A stretch of 64,000 bases of DNA from contig JAJLPB010000003.1 in assembly GCA_025548565.1 (NCBI GenBank), forward strand, positions 372,001-436,000, written 5' to 3'. Of this stretch, positions 43,251-54,106 are shown one piece after another (position 1 is the first letter of the stretch; each line of letters opens with the position of its first letter). This DNA is from Rugamonas sp. A1-17 (lineage in GTDB: Bacteria > Pseudomonadota > Gammaproteobacteria > Burkholderiales > Burkholderiaceae_D). The notes under the pieces were generated by a model that made no database searches, was not told the DNA's origin, and saw nothing but the letters and a program-made list of their open reading frames with translations. A program made the position numbers and the translations under genes.

Positions 43251-44834
43251 ATGACCGATTCCAACGCCGCAGACGACAACTGGCTGATCCAGGAAGACGA
43301 GGAGCCGGCGCCGGTTGACGGAACGGGGTCGCCGGAACAGCGCCTGTGGCGGGTGCTGATTGTCGACGACGACGTCGACGTGCACGCGGTCACGCGGCTG
43401 GCGCTGCGCAACGTCTCGTTCAAGGGCCGCGAGCTGGAACTGTTCTCGGCCTACAGCGGGCGCGAGGCCTATAATTTCTTGCGCGACACGCCCGACATCG
43501 CGCTGGTGCTGCTGGACGTGGTGATGGAAACCGACGACGCCGGCCTGCTGCTGGCGCGCCGCATCCGCGAGGAGCTGCACAACGCCATCGTGCGCGTGGT
43601 GCTGCGCACCGGCCAGCCGGGCCAGGCGCCCGAGCAGCGCGTGATCATCGAATACGACATCAACGACTACAAGGCCAAGACCGAGCTGACCACGCAGAAG
43701 CTGTTCACCACGGTGATCTCGGCGCTGCGCGCGTACGAGAGCCTGAACATGCTCGAGCGCAGCCGCATCGGCCTGGGCAAGATCCTGGCCGGCGCCACCA
43801 ATCTGTACCAGATCCATTCGCTGCGCGAGTTCGCCTCGGGCGTGCTGAACCAGGTCAGCGCCATCCTCGACGTCGGCGCCGACGGCGTGCTGTGCCTGAT
43901 GCAGGGCGACACCGGCGTCACCAGCGTGGTGGCGGCCACCGGCGGCTACGCGGCGCTGGGCGAGTCCGAGCTGATGCCGACCAGCCATCCGCTGTGGCCG
44001 ACCATCGCCAAGGCCTTCGCGGAAAAGAAGAGCCAGTTCGAGCATCCGGCCAATGTGCTGTTCATCCACACGCAGGAAAACCGCGAGGTGGCCATCTCCG
44101 TCACGCCGCCGTGGCCGCTGGCGCAGATCCAGCGCGACCTGCTGGAGGTGTTCTGCCAGCGCATCGCCGCCGCGTTCGACAACCTGTACATGTTCGGCCA
44201 GCTGCGCAAGGCGCAGGAGGCCACCGTGGTGGCGCTGGCCGACCTGGCCGAGTTCCGCGACAGCGGCACCGGCGGCCACGTGCGGCGTGTGCAGATGCTG
44301 TCGACCTCGCTGGCCCAGCGAATGGCCGCGCGCGGCGTGTACGCCGACGAGCTCACGCCGCAGCTGCTGGAGATGATCGGCCTGGCCAGCATCCTGCACG
44401 ACGTCGGCAAGGTCGCCACGCCGGACCACATCCTGCTCAAGCCGGGCATCCACACGCCCGAGGAACGGGCCGAGATGCAGACCCACGCGGCGGTCGGCAA
44501 GTCCATCCTGGAGCGCGCCGCCAACATGGTCGACGGCGTCAGCTACCTGACCTACGGCGCCGAGATCGCCGGCGGCCACCACGAGCACTTCGACGGCAAC
44601 GGCTATCCCAACCAGCTGGCGGGACGCGCGATCCCGGTGTCGGCCCGCATCGTCGCCGTGGTCGACGTGTTCGACTCGCTGCTGCACGAGCGCCCGTACA
44701 AGGACCCGTGGCCGCACACCGAGGTGATGACCTACATCACCGAGCGCGCCGGCAAGCAGTTCGACCCCGAGGTGGTGGCCGCGCTGCTGGACCTGATCGA
44801 GCGCGACCCGACCATCGGCCACACGCCGGACTAG
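43251..44834 (+). CDS. Response regulator with DUF3369 and HD-GYP domains
   Basis: The 527-residue protein has a receiver domain (about 30-160) with phospho-acceptor Asp89 (VLLDVV), a DUF3369 sensor-like middle (about 170-330) and an HD-GYP domain: GGHVRRV, HDVGK (His383-Asp384), HHEHFDGNGYP. HD-GYP enzymes hydrolyse cyclic-di-GMP; here the GYP element reads GNGYP, the common active form. ATG 43251 follows AGGAGATGTG. It is 49 bases from the HDOD gene and faces away from cheW, so phosphorylation could tie chemotaxis or a distant kinase to c-di-GMP breakdown. Confidence 0.93.
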   Translation: MTDSNAADDNWLIQEDEEPAPVDGTGSPEQRLWRVLIVDDDVDVHAVTRLALRNVSFKGRELELFSAYSGREAYNFLRDTPDIALVLLDVVMETDDAGLLLARRIREELHNAIVRVVLRTGQPGQAPEQRVIIEYDINDYKAKTELTTQKLFTTVISALRAYESLNMLERSRIGLGKILAGATNLYQIHSLREFASGVLNQVSAILDVGADGVLCLMQGDTGVTSVVAATGGYAALGESELMPTSHPLWPTIAKAFAEKKSQFEHPANVLFIHTQENREVAISVTPPWPLAQIQRDLLEVFCQRIAAAFDNLYMFGQLRKAQEATVVALADLAEFRDSGTGGHVRRVQMLSTSLAQRMAARGVYADELTPQLLEMIGLASILHDVGKVATPDHILLKPGIHTPEERAEMQTHAAVGKSILERAANMVDGVSYLTYGAEIAGGHHEHFDGNGYPNQLAGRAIPVSARIVAVVDVFDSLLHERPYKDPWPHTEVMTYITERAGKQFDPEVVAALLDLIERDPTIGHTPD

Positions 44835-44883
44835 AACCAGGCTGGGCCGGCGCGGGCGCGCGGCCGGACGCCAGGAGTGAGCC

Positions 44884-46416
44884 ATGCCATCGAATCCGCA
44901 TCCGTCCGACAGCGAAGCGCGCCCGGTGCGCGGCGCACTGCTGAAAAAGCTCAGCGGCGACGAGGGCATGTTCGCGCTGGGCGCCTCGGTGGCGCGGGTG
45001 GTGCAGCTGGCCGATTCCGACGACCAGGGCACGCAGAGCCTGGCCTACTACGTGCTGTCGGACGTGGCGCTGACGCAGAAGGTGCTGCGGCTGGCCAACA
45101 CGCCGACCTACCGCGCGGCCGGCGGCACCGCCGTCACCACCATCTCGCGCGCGATCTCGCTGCTGGGCTTCGACAACGTCAAGACCACGGCCATGGCCAT
45201 GCTGCTGGTCGACACGCTGGCCAACAGCCGCCACGCGCACAGCGTGCGCATCGAGCTGGAGGCGGCGCTGTGCGCCAGCCTGGTGGGGCGCGAGATGGCG
45301 CGCCTGAGCGTCTACCAAGGCGCCGAGGAGGCGGCCATCGGCGCGCTGTTCAAGAACATCGGCGCGCTGGTGGTGGCCTCGCACGAGCACGCGCTGTTCC
45401 GCGAGATCGGCCTGCTGGCGGCGGCCGGCAAGCTGACCGAGGCGCAGGCCGCGCTGCAGGTGCTCGGCTGCAGCTACGACAGCCTGTCGGCCGCCATCCT
45501 CAACGAATGGAAGATTCCGGATGTGATCGTGCGATCGCTGGCGCCGCTGCCGCCGGGCCCGTGCAGGCCGGCCGCCGGCCGCCAGGAATGGATGCGGCAG
45601 GTGGTGTCGTTCAGCATGGAGACCGCGCGGCTGCTGGCGCGCCGCCTGCGCGCCGACAGCGCCGAGGGCAGGGCGCTGGAGCAGCGTTACGGCGCCGCGC
45701 TCAACCTGGACCAGGACCGCCTGGCGCAGCTGTTCGCCACCGTCTCGCGCGACATGGACAGCCTGCTCGAGAGCCTGCAGATGGGCGCGCAGGCCGATCC
45801 CGACGACGGCGCCCCCGGCCTGCCGGGCGTGCTGGCGCAGGCGGCGATGGGCGCGGGCGAGGCGCCGCGGGGCAGCCATCCGAGCGGCAAGCCGTACAAC
45901 GCGCGCGAGCTGCTGCTGGCCGGGGTGCAGGAGGTGACGCAGATGCGCGCCGGCGGGCACGGCAAGGTCAACGACATCATCCAGGCGGTGCTCGAGACGC
46001 TGTACCGCGGCATGGGCTTCCGCTTCGCCACCGTGTGCCTGAAGGACGTGCGCAGCGGCCAGTACCGGGCGCGCGTGGCGTTCGGCGAGCGCCACGCGGA
46101 GCGCCAGGCCGGCTTTGTGTTCCCCAGCGCCGCCGGCGACGACCTGTTCCACCTGGCGATGCGGAACAACGCCGACCTGATGATCGCCGACGCCAGCGCG
46201 CCCAAGATCCGCGCGCTGCTGCCGGAGTGGCACCGCAAGCTGCTGCCGGACGCGCGCAGCTTCATCGTGCTGCCGCTGGTGGTCAACTCGGTGCAGCTGG
46301 GCTTGTTCTACGCGGACCGCGCGCTGCCGGCGCCGGAGGGCGTGCCGCCCGACGAGACCTCGCTGATCCGCGCCCTCAAGGGCCAGGTGCTGGTGGCGTT
46401 GACCCCCGGCCCCTGA
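44884..46416 (+). CDS. HDOD domain protein with C-terminal GAF-like domain
   Basis: The 510-residue protein starts with an HDOD domain (about 15-245): LADSDDQGTQSLAYYVLSDV, LLGFDNVKTTAMAML and AIGALFKNIGALVVA. HDOD proteins are non-catalytic HD relatives that act in signalling. A helical linker follows and then a GAF-like domain (about 340-505, VLETLYRGMGFRFATVCLKD, FIVLPLVVNSVQLGLFYAD). It is probably in one unit with the HD-GYP response regulator. Another copy of the palindromic repeat separates it from the convergent diguanylate gene. Confidence 0.88.
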   Translation: MPSNPHPSDSEARPVRGALLKKLSGDEGMFALGASVARVVQLADSDDQGTQSLAYYVLSDVALTQKVLRLANTPTYRAAGGTAVTTISRAISLLGFDNVKTTAMAMLLVDTLANSRHAHSVRIELEAALCASLVGREMARLSVYQGAEEAAIGALFKNIGALVVASHEHALFREIGLLAAAGKLTEAQAALQVLGCSYDSLSAAILNEWKIPDVIVRSLAPLPPGPCRPAAGRQEWMRQVVSFSMETARLLARRLRADSAEGRALEQRYGAALNLDQDRLAQLFATVSRDMDSLLESLQMGAQADPDDGAPGLPGVLAQAAMGAGEAPRGSHPSGKPYNARELLLAGVQEVTQMRAGGHGKVNDIIQAVLETLYRGMGFRFATVCLKDVRSGQYRARVAFGERHAERQAGFVFPSAAGDDLFHLAMRNNADLMIADASAPKIRALLPEWHRKLLPDARSFIVLPLVVNSVQLGLFYADRALPAPEGVPPDETSLIRALKGQVLVALTPGP

Positions 46417-46421
46417 GTTTC

Positions 46422-46470
46422 GTCATTCCCCCATTGGGGGAATGACTTCCCGCGTGCGCGGGAATGACGG
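46422..46470. repeat. REP-like double palindrome, copy 3
   Basis: GTCATTCCCCCATTGGGGGA then ATGAC is followed at once by TTCCCGCGTGCGCGGGAATG then ACGG. Each forms a tight hairpin. The right half matches the arms of the elements at 4959 and 40667. It lies between two convergent genes, as those do. Confidence 0.8.
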
Positions 46471-46476
46471 TGGGGC

Positions 46477-49400
46477 CTATGCCGCGACGGCGGCGCTCTC
46501 GTTGCGCACCATGGCCTCGAACTGCGCCACCGGCATCGGCCGCGCGTACAGATAGCCCTGCGCCTCGTCGCATTGCTTGGCGCTGAGGAAGTCGCGCTGG
46601 GCCAGCGTCTCGACCCCCTCGGCCACCACGCCCAGCCCCAGCGAGTGCGCCAGCGCGATGGTGGCGGCGACGATCACGGCGTCGTTCGGATCGCTCTCGA
46701 TATCCTTGACGAAGCCGCGGTCGATCTTGATGCGGTCGATCTCGAACAGCTTCAGGTAGCTCAGCGAGGAATAGCCGGTGCCGAAGTCGTCGATCGCCAC
46801 CTTGATGCCGCGCGAGCGCAGCTCGACCAGCAGCGCGCGGCTGCGTTCCGGATCCTGCATCGCGGCCGACTCGGTGATCTCCAGCTCCAGCAGCGACGGG
46901 TCGATGCCGTGCGCGGCCAGCAGGCGGTCCAGTTGCGGCAGCAGGCCGGCGCCGTGGCACTGGCGCGCCGACAGGTTGACCGCCAGCCGCAGGTGCGCCA
47001 GCCCGGGCGCGCGCCACGAGGCCAGCAGGCGGCTGGCGCGCTGCAGCACCCAGTCGCCCAGCGGCAGGATCAGGCCGGACTCCTCGGCGATCGGGATGAA
47101 GCGGTCCGGCCCCACCATGCCCAGCTCGGGATGGTGCCAGCGCAGCAGCGCCTCGGCGCCGATGATGCGCCCGCTCGCCAGCTCGACCTGCGGCTGCAGG
47201 TACAGCTCGAACTCGTTGTGCTCCAGCGCCTGCCACAGGCGGTTCTCCAGCATCAGGCGCTCGTGGGTGGCGCTGTTCATCTCGGCCGAGAAGAACTGGA
47301 AGTTGCCGCGGCCCTGGCTCTTGGCCGCGTACATGGCGGTGTCGGCGTGGCGCAGCAGCGTGCTGCCGTCCTCGCCGTCGGACGGGAACATGGCGACGCC
47401 GACGCTGGCGCCGCTGTGCACGGTCTTGCCCTCCAGGTGGTAGGGCGCGCCCAGCGACTCGACGATGCGCACCGCGATGTTGGAGGCCTCGTCCGGCGTC
47501 ACGCTGCCGGAGGTGACCACGATGAACTCGTCGCCGCCCAGGCGGGCGATGGTGTCGACCTCGCGCAGCAGCTCCTGCAGGCGCTGGGCCACCGCGATCA
47601 GCAGCAGGTCGCCGGTCTGGTGGCCGTGGGTGTCGTTGATCTTCTTGAAGTGGTCGAGGTCGATGAACAGCACGGCCGCCGCGCCGCCCGCGCGGCGGGT
47701 CTGGGCCAGCAGCTGGTCCAGCCGCAGGTTCAGCGACAGGCGGTTGTCCAGGCCGGTCAGCGTGTCGTGGTGGGCCAGGCGGTGGATGCGCTCCTGCGCC
47801 ATCTGCTGCGCGGTCAGGTCGTGCAGGATGGCGACGAACAGGTGCTCGTCGGGCAGCTCGACCTCGCTCACCGACATCGCCAGCGGGAACTCGTTGCCGT
47901 CGCTGCGCCAGCCGGTCAGCTCGTATTCGTGGGTGACGCCGCAGGCGATCATGCGCAGCAGGCCGGCCGCGTCCAGGCCGGCGGCCTCGCCCACGCCGAC
48001 CGGGATCAGGCGGTCCAGCGGCAGCGCCGTCATGTTCTCCGGCGCGTAGCCGAACAGGCGGCCGGCCGCGGCGTTGGCCGACATCAGCAGGCCGTCGCCG
48101 TCGATGGTGAGGATGGCGTCGGCCGCCTTGTTGAGGATGGCCTGCAGGCGCGCTTCGCGCTCGCGCAGGCGCGAGGTGCTGTCCTTGACCTGGGCCTGGA
48201 TGCGGGCGCGCTCGCCGCTGATCAGCATCATCAGCGTGCCCAGCAGGCCGGTCAGCAGCAGGCCGCAGGTCAGCACCGTCCAGCTTTGCCAGCCGCGCTG
48301 CTGGCGCAGGTATTCCGGCGTCGGCGCCAAGGTCAGCTCGTAGATGCGGCCGCCGAAGTGCAGCTGGCGCTGGAAGTCGCCCGGTCCGGTGGCGCGGTGC
48401 AGGCTGTCGCGCACCGCGTGGCGCGGACCGTCGTCGTCCATGTCCTCGAAGCGCATCAGGAAGTGGCCGAACTCGGAGCGCTTGAGCGCCTGGTCCAGGT
48501 AGGCGTCGAACTGCATCGAGATCAGCAGCGAGCCGATGGCCTGGTGGCGGTTGTTGTTGGGGTAGACCGTTTGCAGCAGCAGCAGGCCGGCGCTGGCCTG
48601 GCCGCCGATCAGCTGCAGCGGCTCGGTGGCGGTGGGCTGGCCGGACTGGATGGCGCGCTCCAGCGCGGCGCGGCGCGGCGGATCGGACAGGAAGTCCAGC
48701 CCCTGGAACAGGCGGTTGTTGACCGGCTCGATGTAGGTGGCGGCGAAGTAGCGCTCGCGCGGCGCGGCCACCACCAGGGCGTCGCCGGCGGCGCGGTCGC
48801 GGACCGCGAAGTCCGGCGCCACCTGGGCGCGGCCCCAGGCTTCGAAGGCGGCGCGCTCGCCGCCGGCCACCGGCGTCAGCCAGGCCATCGACAGCAGCTC
48901 GGGGCGCTGGTCCAGGTAGCCGTGCGCCAGGTTGCCGAAGTCCTCGGCGCTGAGCACGCGGCGCGGATCGTTGAGGGCCTTGGCCATCGCGTAGATGAAA
49001 CGCTCGTGTTCGCTGAACTGGGCCTGCAGCAGGTCGCCGGTCTGTTGCGCCTTGAGGCGGAAGGTCTGCAGCTGCTGGTTGTTTTCCCAGCGGTCGGCCT
49101 GCAGGTAGATGGCGATGAAGGCGGCCGCCGACAGCAGCAGCGGCAGGCCGACCAGCAGGCGGCGGCGCGACCACAGCGCGCGCGGGCGGCCGATGACGAT
49201 CCAGGTCAGCGGCGCGGCCAGCAGGATGCCGATGGTGTCGCCCATCCACCAGGCCAGCCAGTCGAGCAGGATCGTGTCCCAGCCCAGTATGCCGAGCAGG
49301 GCCATGCCGGTCAGCGAGACGGTGCTGCTGATGCTGGTGACGCCGGCCGCCAGCATGACGAAGCGCACCACGTCGCGGCCGGAACCGATGGCCGGGTCGA

Positions 49401-49737
49401 TATAGCGGCGGAACAGGGCGCTGCCGGCCCAGGCCTGCAGGGCGGCACCCAGCGCCGGGAAGCAGGCGCCGGCGAATGCCGTGGCGCTGACGCCGCCGGG
49501 GCTGAGGAAGGGATAGACCAGGTTGACCGCCAGCGAGCCGAGCGCCACGGCCGGCAACAGGCGGGCGCCGCCGATCACGCAGCTGGCCAGCGCCAGGCCG
49601 GCCGGCAGGAAGATCGGCGAGGCGTAGCCGGGCGGCAGCGCCAACAGCAGGCCGAGGCGGCCGGCGACGAAGTAACAGGCCAACAGGCCCAGATTGGCCA
49701 GCACCAGGCTGCGCAAACTACCGCTACGGTTGTTCAA
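46477..49737 (-). CDS. MASE1-CHASE-PAS-GGDEF-EAL cyclic-di-GMP enzyme
   Basis: The 1086-residue membrane protein begins with a MASE1-type sensor of about eight helices (about 10-205) and then an extracytoplasmic CHASE-type domain (about 225-450, FRLKAQQTGDLLQAQFSEHE). One further helix follows near 475-495, then a PAS domain (about 515-635, ILTIDGDGLLMSANAAAGRL). GGDEF is intact (RLGGDEFIVV), and EAL is intact too (AEALLRWHH, with IAIDDFGTGYSSL, the catalytic-loop DDFGTG). It could make or degrade c-di-GMP; both centres look active. The signal is unknown. It converges on the HDOD gene. Confidence 0.94.
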   Translation of the reverse strand: MNNRSGSLRSLVLANLGLLACYFVAGRLGLLLALPPGYASPIFLPAGLALASCVIGGARLLPAVALGSLAVNLVYPFLSPGGVSATAFAGACFPALGAALQAWAGSALFRRYIDPAIGSGRDVVRFVMLAAGVTSISSTVSLTGMALLGILGWDTILLDWLAWWMGDTIGILLAAPLTWIVIGRPRALWSRRRLLVGLPLLLSAAAFIAIYLQADRWENNQQLQTFRLKAQQTGDLLQAQFSEHERFIYAMAKALNDPRRVLSAEDFGNLAHGYLDQRPELLSMAWLTPVAGGERAAFEAWGRAQVAPDFAVRDRAAGDALVVAAPRERYFAATYIEPVNNRLFQGLDFLSDPPRRAALERAIQSGQPTATEPLQLIGGQASAGLLLLQTVYPNNNRHQAIGSLLISMQFDAYLDQALKRSEFGHFLMRFEDMDDDGPRHAVRDSLHRATGPGDFQRQLHFGGRIYELTLAPTPEYLRQQRGWQSWTVLTCGLLLTGLLGTLMMLISGERARIQAQVKDSTSRLREREARLQAILNKAADAILTIDGDGLLMSANAAAGRLFGYAPENMTALPLDRLIPVGVGEAAGLDAAGLLRMIACGVTHEYELTGWRSDGNEFPLAMSVSEVELPDEHLFVAILHDLTAQQMAQERIHRLAHHDTLTGLDNRLSLNLRLDQLLAQTRRAGGAAAVLFIDLDHFKKINDTHGHQTGDLLLIAVAQRLQELLREVDTIARLGGDEFIVVTSGSVTPDEASNIAVRIVESLGAPYHLEGKTVHSGASVGVAMFPSDGEDGSTLLRHADTAMYAAKSQGRGNFQFFSAEMNSATHERLMLENRLWQALEHNEFELYLQPQVELASGRIIGAEALLRWHHPELGMVGPDRFIPIAEESGLILPLGDWVLQRASRLLASWRAPGLAHLRLAVNLSARQCHGAGLLPQLDRLLAAHGIDPSLLELEITESAAMQDPERSRALLVELRSRGIKVAIDDFGTGYSSLSYLKLFEIDRIKIDRGFVKDIESDPNDAVIVAATIALAHSLGLGVVAEGVETLAQRDFLSAKQCDEAQGYLYARPMPVAQFEAMVRNESAAVAA

Positions 49738-49900
49738 CTGCGGGGCTCCAGGTCTTAGTATTGTCAGACGATTGTATAGGATTTCGTTGAACGTAAAAAC
49801 AACACTTGCACTTTTGCAGTTGGTGCAGTTAAAATCTCGCCCCGAAGCAGACGGTTCATCCGCACAGCGTGAAATAGCTGGTAAAAAACGCGATGCAGGG

Positions 49901-49929
49901 TTGACAGGTCAAAGAAGTTGCTTCATACT
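49901..49929 (+). promoter_or_regulatory. Sigma-70 promoter of the tRNA-tuf unit
   Basis: TTGACA (49901-49906), a 17-base spacer and CATACT (49924-49929) lie 15 bases before the first tRNA base. A second, weaker candidate (TTGCAC then TAAAAT near 49806-49836) is further upstream. Confidence 0.75.
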
Positions 49930-49943
49930 CTGCGGTTCCTCGC

Positions 49944-50027
<84 letters not shown>

Positions 50028-50096
50028 AGTTTTTGCAAGAAGACTGGGTATGCAAGAAGTTGCGCAAGTAGATGAAGTAAGAATTGAACAATCCTC

Positions 50097-50170
50097 GCGG
50101 GTGTAGCTCAATGGTAGAGCAGAAGCCTTCCAAGCTTACGACGAGGGTTCGATTCCCTTCACCCGCTCCA
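50097..50170 (+). tRNA. glyT: tRNA-Gly (TCC)
   Basis: A 74-base cloverleaf with acceptor GCGGGTG/CACCCGC, anticodon TCC at 50129-50131, discriminator T and encoded CCA. Confidence 0.96.
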
Positions 50171-50200
50171 GTGTTGTTGCAATGCAGATGTACCCCATAA

Positions 50201-50275
<75 letters not shown>

Positions 50276-50380
50276 GAATTCGCAGTATCCCGCAGCACCG
50301 CAGCATATTTAATACGCAGCACTATCAAAGACAGTCGGGCGCTAGCCCAGGCAATCACACCAAATCGTTAGGAGTCTAAA

Positions 50381-51571
<1,191 letters not shown>

Positions 51572-51584
51572 TACCCGCTAAGGA

Positions 51585-51650
51585 GTCGCCCCTTGCAAGG
51601 GGCGACCGCTAAGCAGGCGTGGCGCACGCGCCACGAATTCCCTGCTTAGC
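51585..51650 (+). terminator. Two strong hairpins after tuf
   Basis: A perfect 22-base palindrome (GTCGCCCC-TTGCAA-GGGGCGAC, 51585-51606) is followed by a long nested stem: GCTAAGCAGG (51608-51617) with CCTGCTTAGC (51641-51650), and inside it CGTGGCG with CGCCACG. No T run follows. They may terminate or protect the tuf message. Confidence 0.6.
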
Positions 51651-51652
51651 CA

Positions 51653-51679
51653 GGTGTTGTAGCGAAGATCATCGCTTAA
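51653..51679 (+). pseudogene. Remnant of a second tuf 3' end
   Basis: GGTGTTGTAGCGAAGATCAT followed by CGCTTAA repeats the last codons of tuf. In frame it reads [12 protein letters not shown], identical to the tuf end. The four base differences from tuf are all at third codon positions. It lies 81 bases after the tuf stop, behind two hairpins. Confidence 0.7.
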
Positions 51680-51713
51680 GGAATACTGGTCGTACCACCA
51701 GGGGCGTCTCTGG

Positions 51714-51722
51714 TGGTATAAT
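51714..51722 (+). promoter_or_regulatory. Extended -10 promoter of the tRNA-Trp/secE unit
   Basis: TGGTATAAT (51714-51722) is an extended -10 box with a perfect TATAAT, 23 bases before tRNA-Trp. No good -35 box is present, and a nine-base stem (TACCACCAG 51693-51701 with CTGGTGGTA 51710-51718) overlaps it. Confidence 0.55.
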
Positions 51723-51745
51723 CGATATCCTTTGTAGTTTTACGT

Positions 51746-51821
51746 AGGGACGTAGCTCAATTGGCAGAGCGTCGGTCTCCAAAACCGAAGGTTGGGGGTT
51801 CGATGCCCTCCGTCCCTGCCA
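51746..51821 (+). tRNA. trpT: tRNA-Trp (CCA)
   Basis: A 76-base cloverleaf with acceptor AGGGACG/CGTCCCT, anticodon CCA at 51779-51781 and encoded CCA end. Confidence 0.96.
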
Positions 51822-51857
51822 CCGTTTTCAGGTGCAGGGCACCGAAAGTAAATATAA

Positions 51858-52241
51858 ATGTCAAATCAATCCGTGCAGACCGTCAGCACGTCGAATGACA
51901 AGATTAAGGTTGCTCTGGCAATAGCCGTTGCAATCGCAGGTGTGGTCGGGTTTTATTACCTGTCAGACAAACCAGCTCTCGTACGCGCAGGCGCACTTGT
52001 AGCTGGTTTGGCTTTTGCCGTTCTGCTCTTGTGGACCTCGACGACTGGCCGTGAATTCCTGAATTTCGCCAAAGAAGCCGTACGCGAAACGAAAAAGGTC
52101 GTCTGGCCTACTCGTCGCGAAGCTACCCAGATCACGGGCATCGTGTTTGCCTTCGTGCTGGTGATGGCGCTGTTCCTGTGGGGCACGGATAAGACACTCG
52201 AGTTCCTGTTGTACGACGTCATTCTGGGTATACGAAAATAA
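51858..52241 (+). CDS. secE: Preprotein translocase subunit SecE
   Basis: SecE stabilises SecY in the Sec translocon of the inner membrane. The 127-residue protein has three membrane helices, the long proteobacterial form, and the conserved cytoplasmic amphipathic segment [20 protein letters not shown] before the last helix. Its last base overlaps the nusG start region (TAATG), so the two are coupled. Confidence 0.95.
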   Translation: MSNQSVQTVSTSNDKIKVALAIAVAIAGVVGFYYLSDKPALVRAGALVAGLAFAVLLLWTSTTGREFLNFAKEAVRETKKVVWPTRREATQITGIVFAFVLVMALFLWGTDKTLEFLLYDVILGIRK

Positions 52242-52855
52242 TGAGCGAAAATGTGCAAGACGATGCAGCTGGTGAAGTTCCAGCGCAAGATGCTGGCGCA
52301 GCGCCAATCAGCGTACCAGTGAGCAATAAGCGCTGGTACGTTGTACATGCGTATTCCGGCATGGAAAAAAGCGTCCAGCGCGCCCTGATGGAGCGCGTCG
52401 AGCGCGCGGGCATGCAGGACCAGTTCGGCCAGATCCTGGTGCCGACCGAAGAAGTCGTCGAAGTCCGCAACGGTCAAAAGTCCGTCACCGAGCGTCGTTT
52501 CTTCCCCGGCTATGTGCTGGTCGAGATGGAAATGACCGACGAAACCTGGCACCTGGTGAAAAACACCAACAAGGTGACCGGCTTCATCGGCGGCAAATCG
52601 AACAAGCCGACCCCGATTCCAGCGCGCGAGATCGACAAGATCATGCAGCAGATGCAAGAGGGTGTCGAGAAGCCACGGCCAAAAGTGCTGTACGAAGTGG
52701 GCGAGCAAGTCCGCATCAAGGATGGCCCGTTCACCGATTTCAACGGCAATGTCGAAGAAGTCAATTACGAAAAATCCAAAGTACGCGTCTCGGTTACCAT
52801 CTTCGGCCGCGCTACTCCGGTGGAACTTGAGTTCGGCCAGGTAGAAAAAGTATAA
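52241..52855 (+). CDS. nusG: Transcription termination/antitermination factor NusG
   Basis: NusG binds RNA polymerase and links it to Rho or the ribosome. The 204-residue protein has the NGN domain ([32 protein letters not shown]) and the KOW motif ([20 protein letters not shown]). An acidic N-terminal extension of about 27 residues precedes the NGN fold. Confidence 0.97.
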   Translation: MSENVQDDAAGEVPAQDAGAAPISVPVSNKRWYVVHAYSGMEKSVQRALMERVERAGMQDQFGQILVPTEEVVEVRNGQKSVTERRFFPGYVLVEMEMTDETWHLVKNTNKVTGFIGGKSNKPTPIPAREIDKIMQQMQEGVEKPRPKVLYEVGEQVRIKDGPFTDFNGNVEEVNYEKSKVRVSVTIFGRATPVELEFGQVEKV

Positions 52856-52863
52856 GCAGGACC

Positions 52864-52951
52864 GTTCGCCAGAACGGGCGACGGTGTAAAAACCTGACAA
52901 ATCTGGCAAAGAGGAGCCCCGCCCTGCAATTGCGCATGGTGGGGCGCTACT
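52864..52951 (+). promoter_or_regulatory. Leader hairpins between nusG and rplK
   Basis: The first hairpin is ACCGT-T-CGCC with GGCG-ACGGT, followed by GTAAAAA. The second is GCCCCGCC with GGTGGGGC further downstream. The second, close to the rplK start, is a plausible L1 repressor site on the mRNA, as known for rplKA leaders; the assignment is by position. Confidence 0.4.
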
Positions 52952-52976
52952 ACTCATATCCAAGATAGGAGCCATC

Positions 52977-53408
52977 ATGGCAAAGAAAATCATTGGTTTT
53001 ATCAAGCTGCAAGTGCCAGCTGGTAAAGCAAACCCATCCCCACCGATCGGTCCAGCTCTGGGTCAACGCGGTCTGAACATCATGGAATTCTGCAAAGCGT
53101 TCAACGCGCAGACCCAAGGTATGGAACCAGGCATGCCTATCCCAGTCGTGATCACCGCGTTCGCTGACAAGTCCTTCACTTTCGTGATGAAGACCCCACC
53201 AGCAACCTTCCTGATCAAGAAGCACTCGGGCGTTGTTAAAGGTTCGGCCAAGCCACATACCGACAAAGTCGGCAAGCTGACCCGCGCTCAAGCTGAAGAA
53301 ATCGCTAAATTGAAAACCCCAGATCTGACCGCTGCCGACATGGATGCTGCTGTACGCACCATCGCTGGTTCCGCACGTTCGATGGGCATCACGGTGGAAG
53401 GTCTGTAA
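52977..53408 (+). CDS. rplK: 50S ribosomal protein L11
   Basis: L11 binds 23S rRNA at the GTPase-associated centre. The 143-residue protein has [20 protein letters not shown] at the start and [20 protein letters not shown] near the end, both canonical. ATG 52977 follows ATAGGAGCC. The next gene starts two bases after the stop. Confidence 0.98.
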   Translation: MAKKIIGFIKLQVPAGKANPSPPIGPALGQRGLNIMEFCKAFNAQTQGMEPGMPIPVVITAFADKSFTFVMKTPPATFLIKKHSGVVKGSAKPHTDKVGKLTRAQAEEIAKLKTPDLTAADMDAAVRTIAGSARSMGITVEGL

Positions 53409-53410
53409 TC

Positions 53411-54106
53411 ATGGCAAAACTGTCCAAACGCGCTAAAGCTATCAAAGCCAAAGTTGATAGCACCAAGACCTACGCATTCGACAACGCAGTCGCTCTGATC
53501 AAAGAACTGGCTACCGCCAAGTTCAACGAATCGATCGACGTGTCGGTACAACTGGGTGTGGATCCTAAGAAGTCGGACCAGGTCGTTCGCGGCTCCGTCG
53601 TGCTGCCAGCTGGCACCGGCAAGACCGTTCGCGTTGCTGTGTTCGCTTCGGGCGAAAAAGCAGAGCAGGCTAAAGCAGCCGGCGCCGACGTCGTCGGTAT
53701 GGAAGACCTGGCCGAGCGCGTCAAAGCCGGCGACATGCCTTTCGATATCGTCATCGCTTCGCCAGACACCATGCGTATCGTTGGTACCCTGGGTCAGATC
53801 CTGGGCCCACGCGGCCTGATGCCTAACCCGAAAGTCGGCACCGTAACCCCTGACGTCGCTACCGCCGTGAAAAACGCGAAAGCCGGTCAAGTTCAGTACC
53901 GTACCGACAAAGCCGGTATCATCCACGCGACCATCGGCCGCAAATCGTTCGCTGACGCAGATCTGAAGAGCAACCTGGTTGCCCTGATCGACGCACTGAA
54001 CAAAGCCAAGCCAGCCACCAGCAAGGGTGTTTACCTGCGCAAGGTTTCCCTGTCGTCGACCATGGGCGCTGGCGTCCGTGTTGACCAGGCTACCCTGGCT
54101 GCCTAA
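53411..54106 (+). CDS. rplA: 50S ribosomal protein L1
   Basis: L1 forms the mobile L1 stalk and represses its own operon by binding the mRNA. The 231-residue protein has the usual two-domain pattern, with [20 protein letters not shown] and [19 protein letters not shown] as signatures. Confidence 0.98.
   Translation: MAKLSKRAKAIKAKVDSTKTYAFDNAVALIKELATAKFNESIDVSVQLGVDPKKSDQVVRGSVVLPAGTGKTVRVAVFASGEKAEQAKAAGADVVGMEDLAERVKAGDMPFDIVIASPDTMRIVGTLGQILGPRGLMPNPKVGTVTPDVATAVKNAKAGQVQYRTDKAGIIHATIGRKSFADADLKSNLVALIDALNKAKPATSKGVYLRKVSLSSTMGAGVRVDQATLAA

Noticed and set aside
46573..49758. 1061-codon plus-strand frame opposite the GGDEF-EAL gene
   Set aside because: Gln/Ala/Val/Arg-rich shadow; the minus frame has intact GGDEF and EAL motifs.
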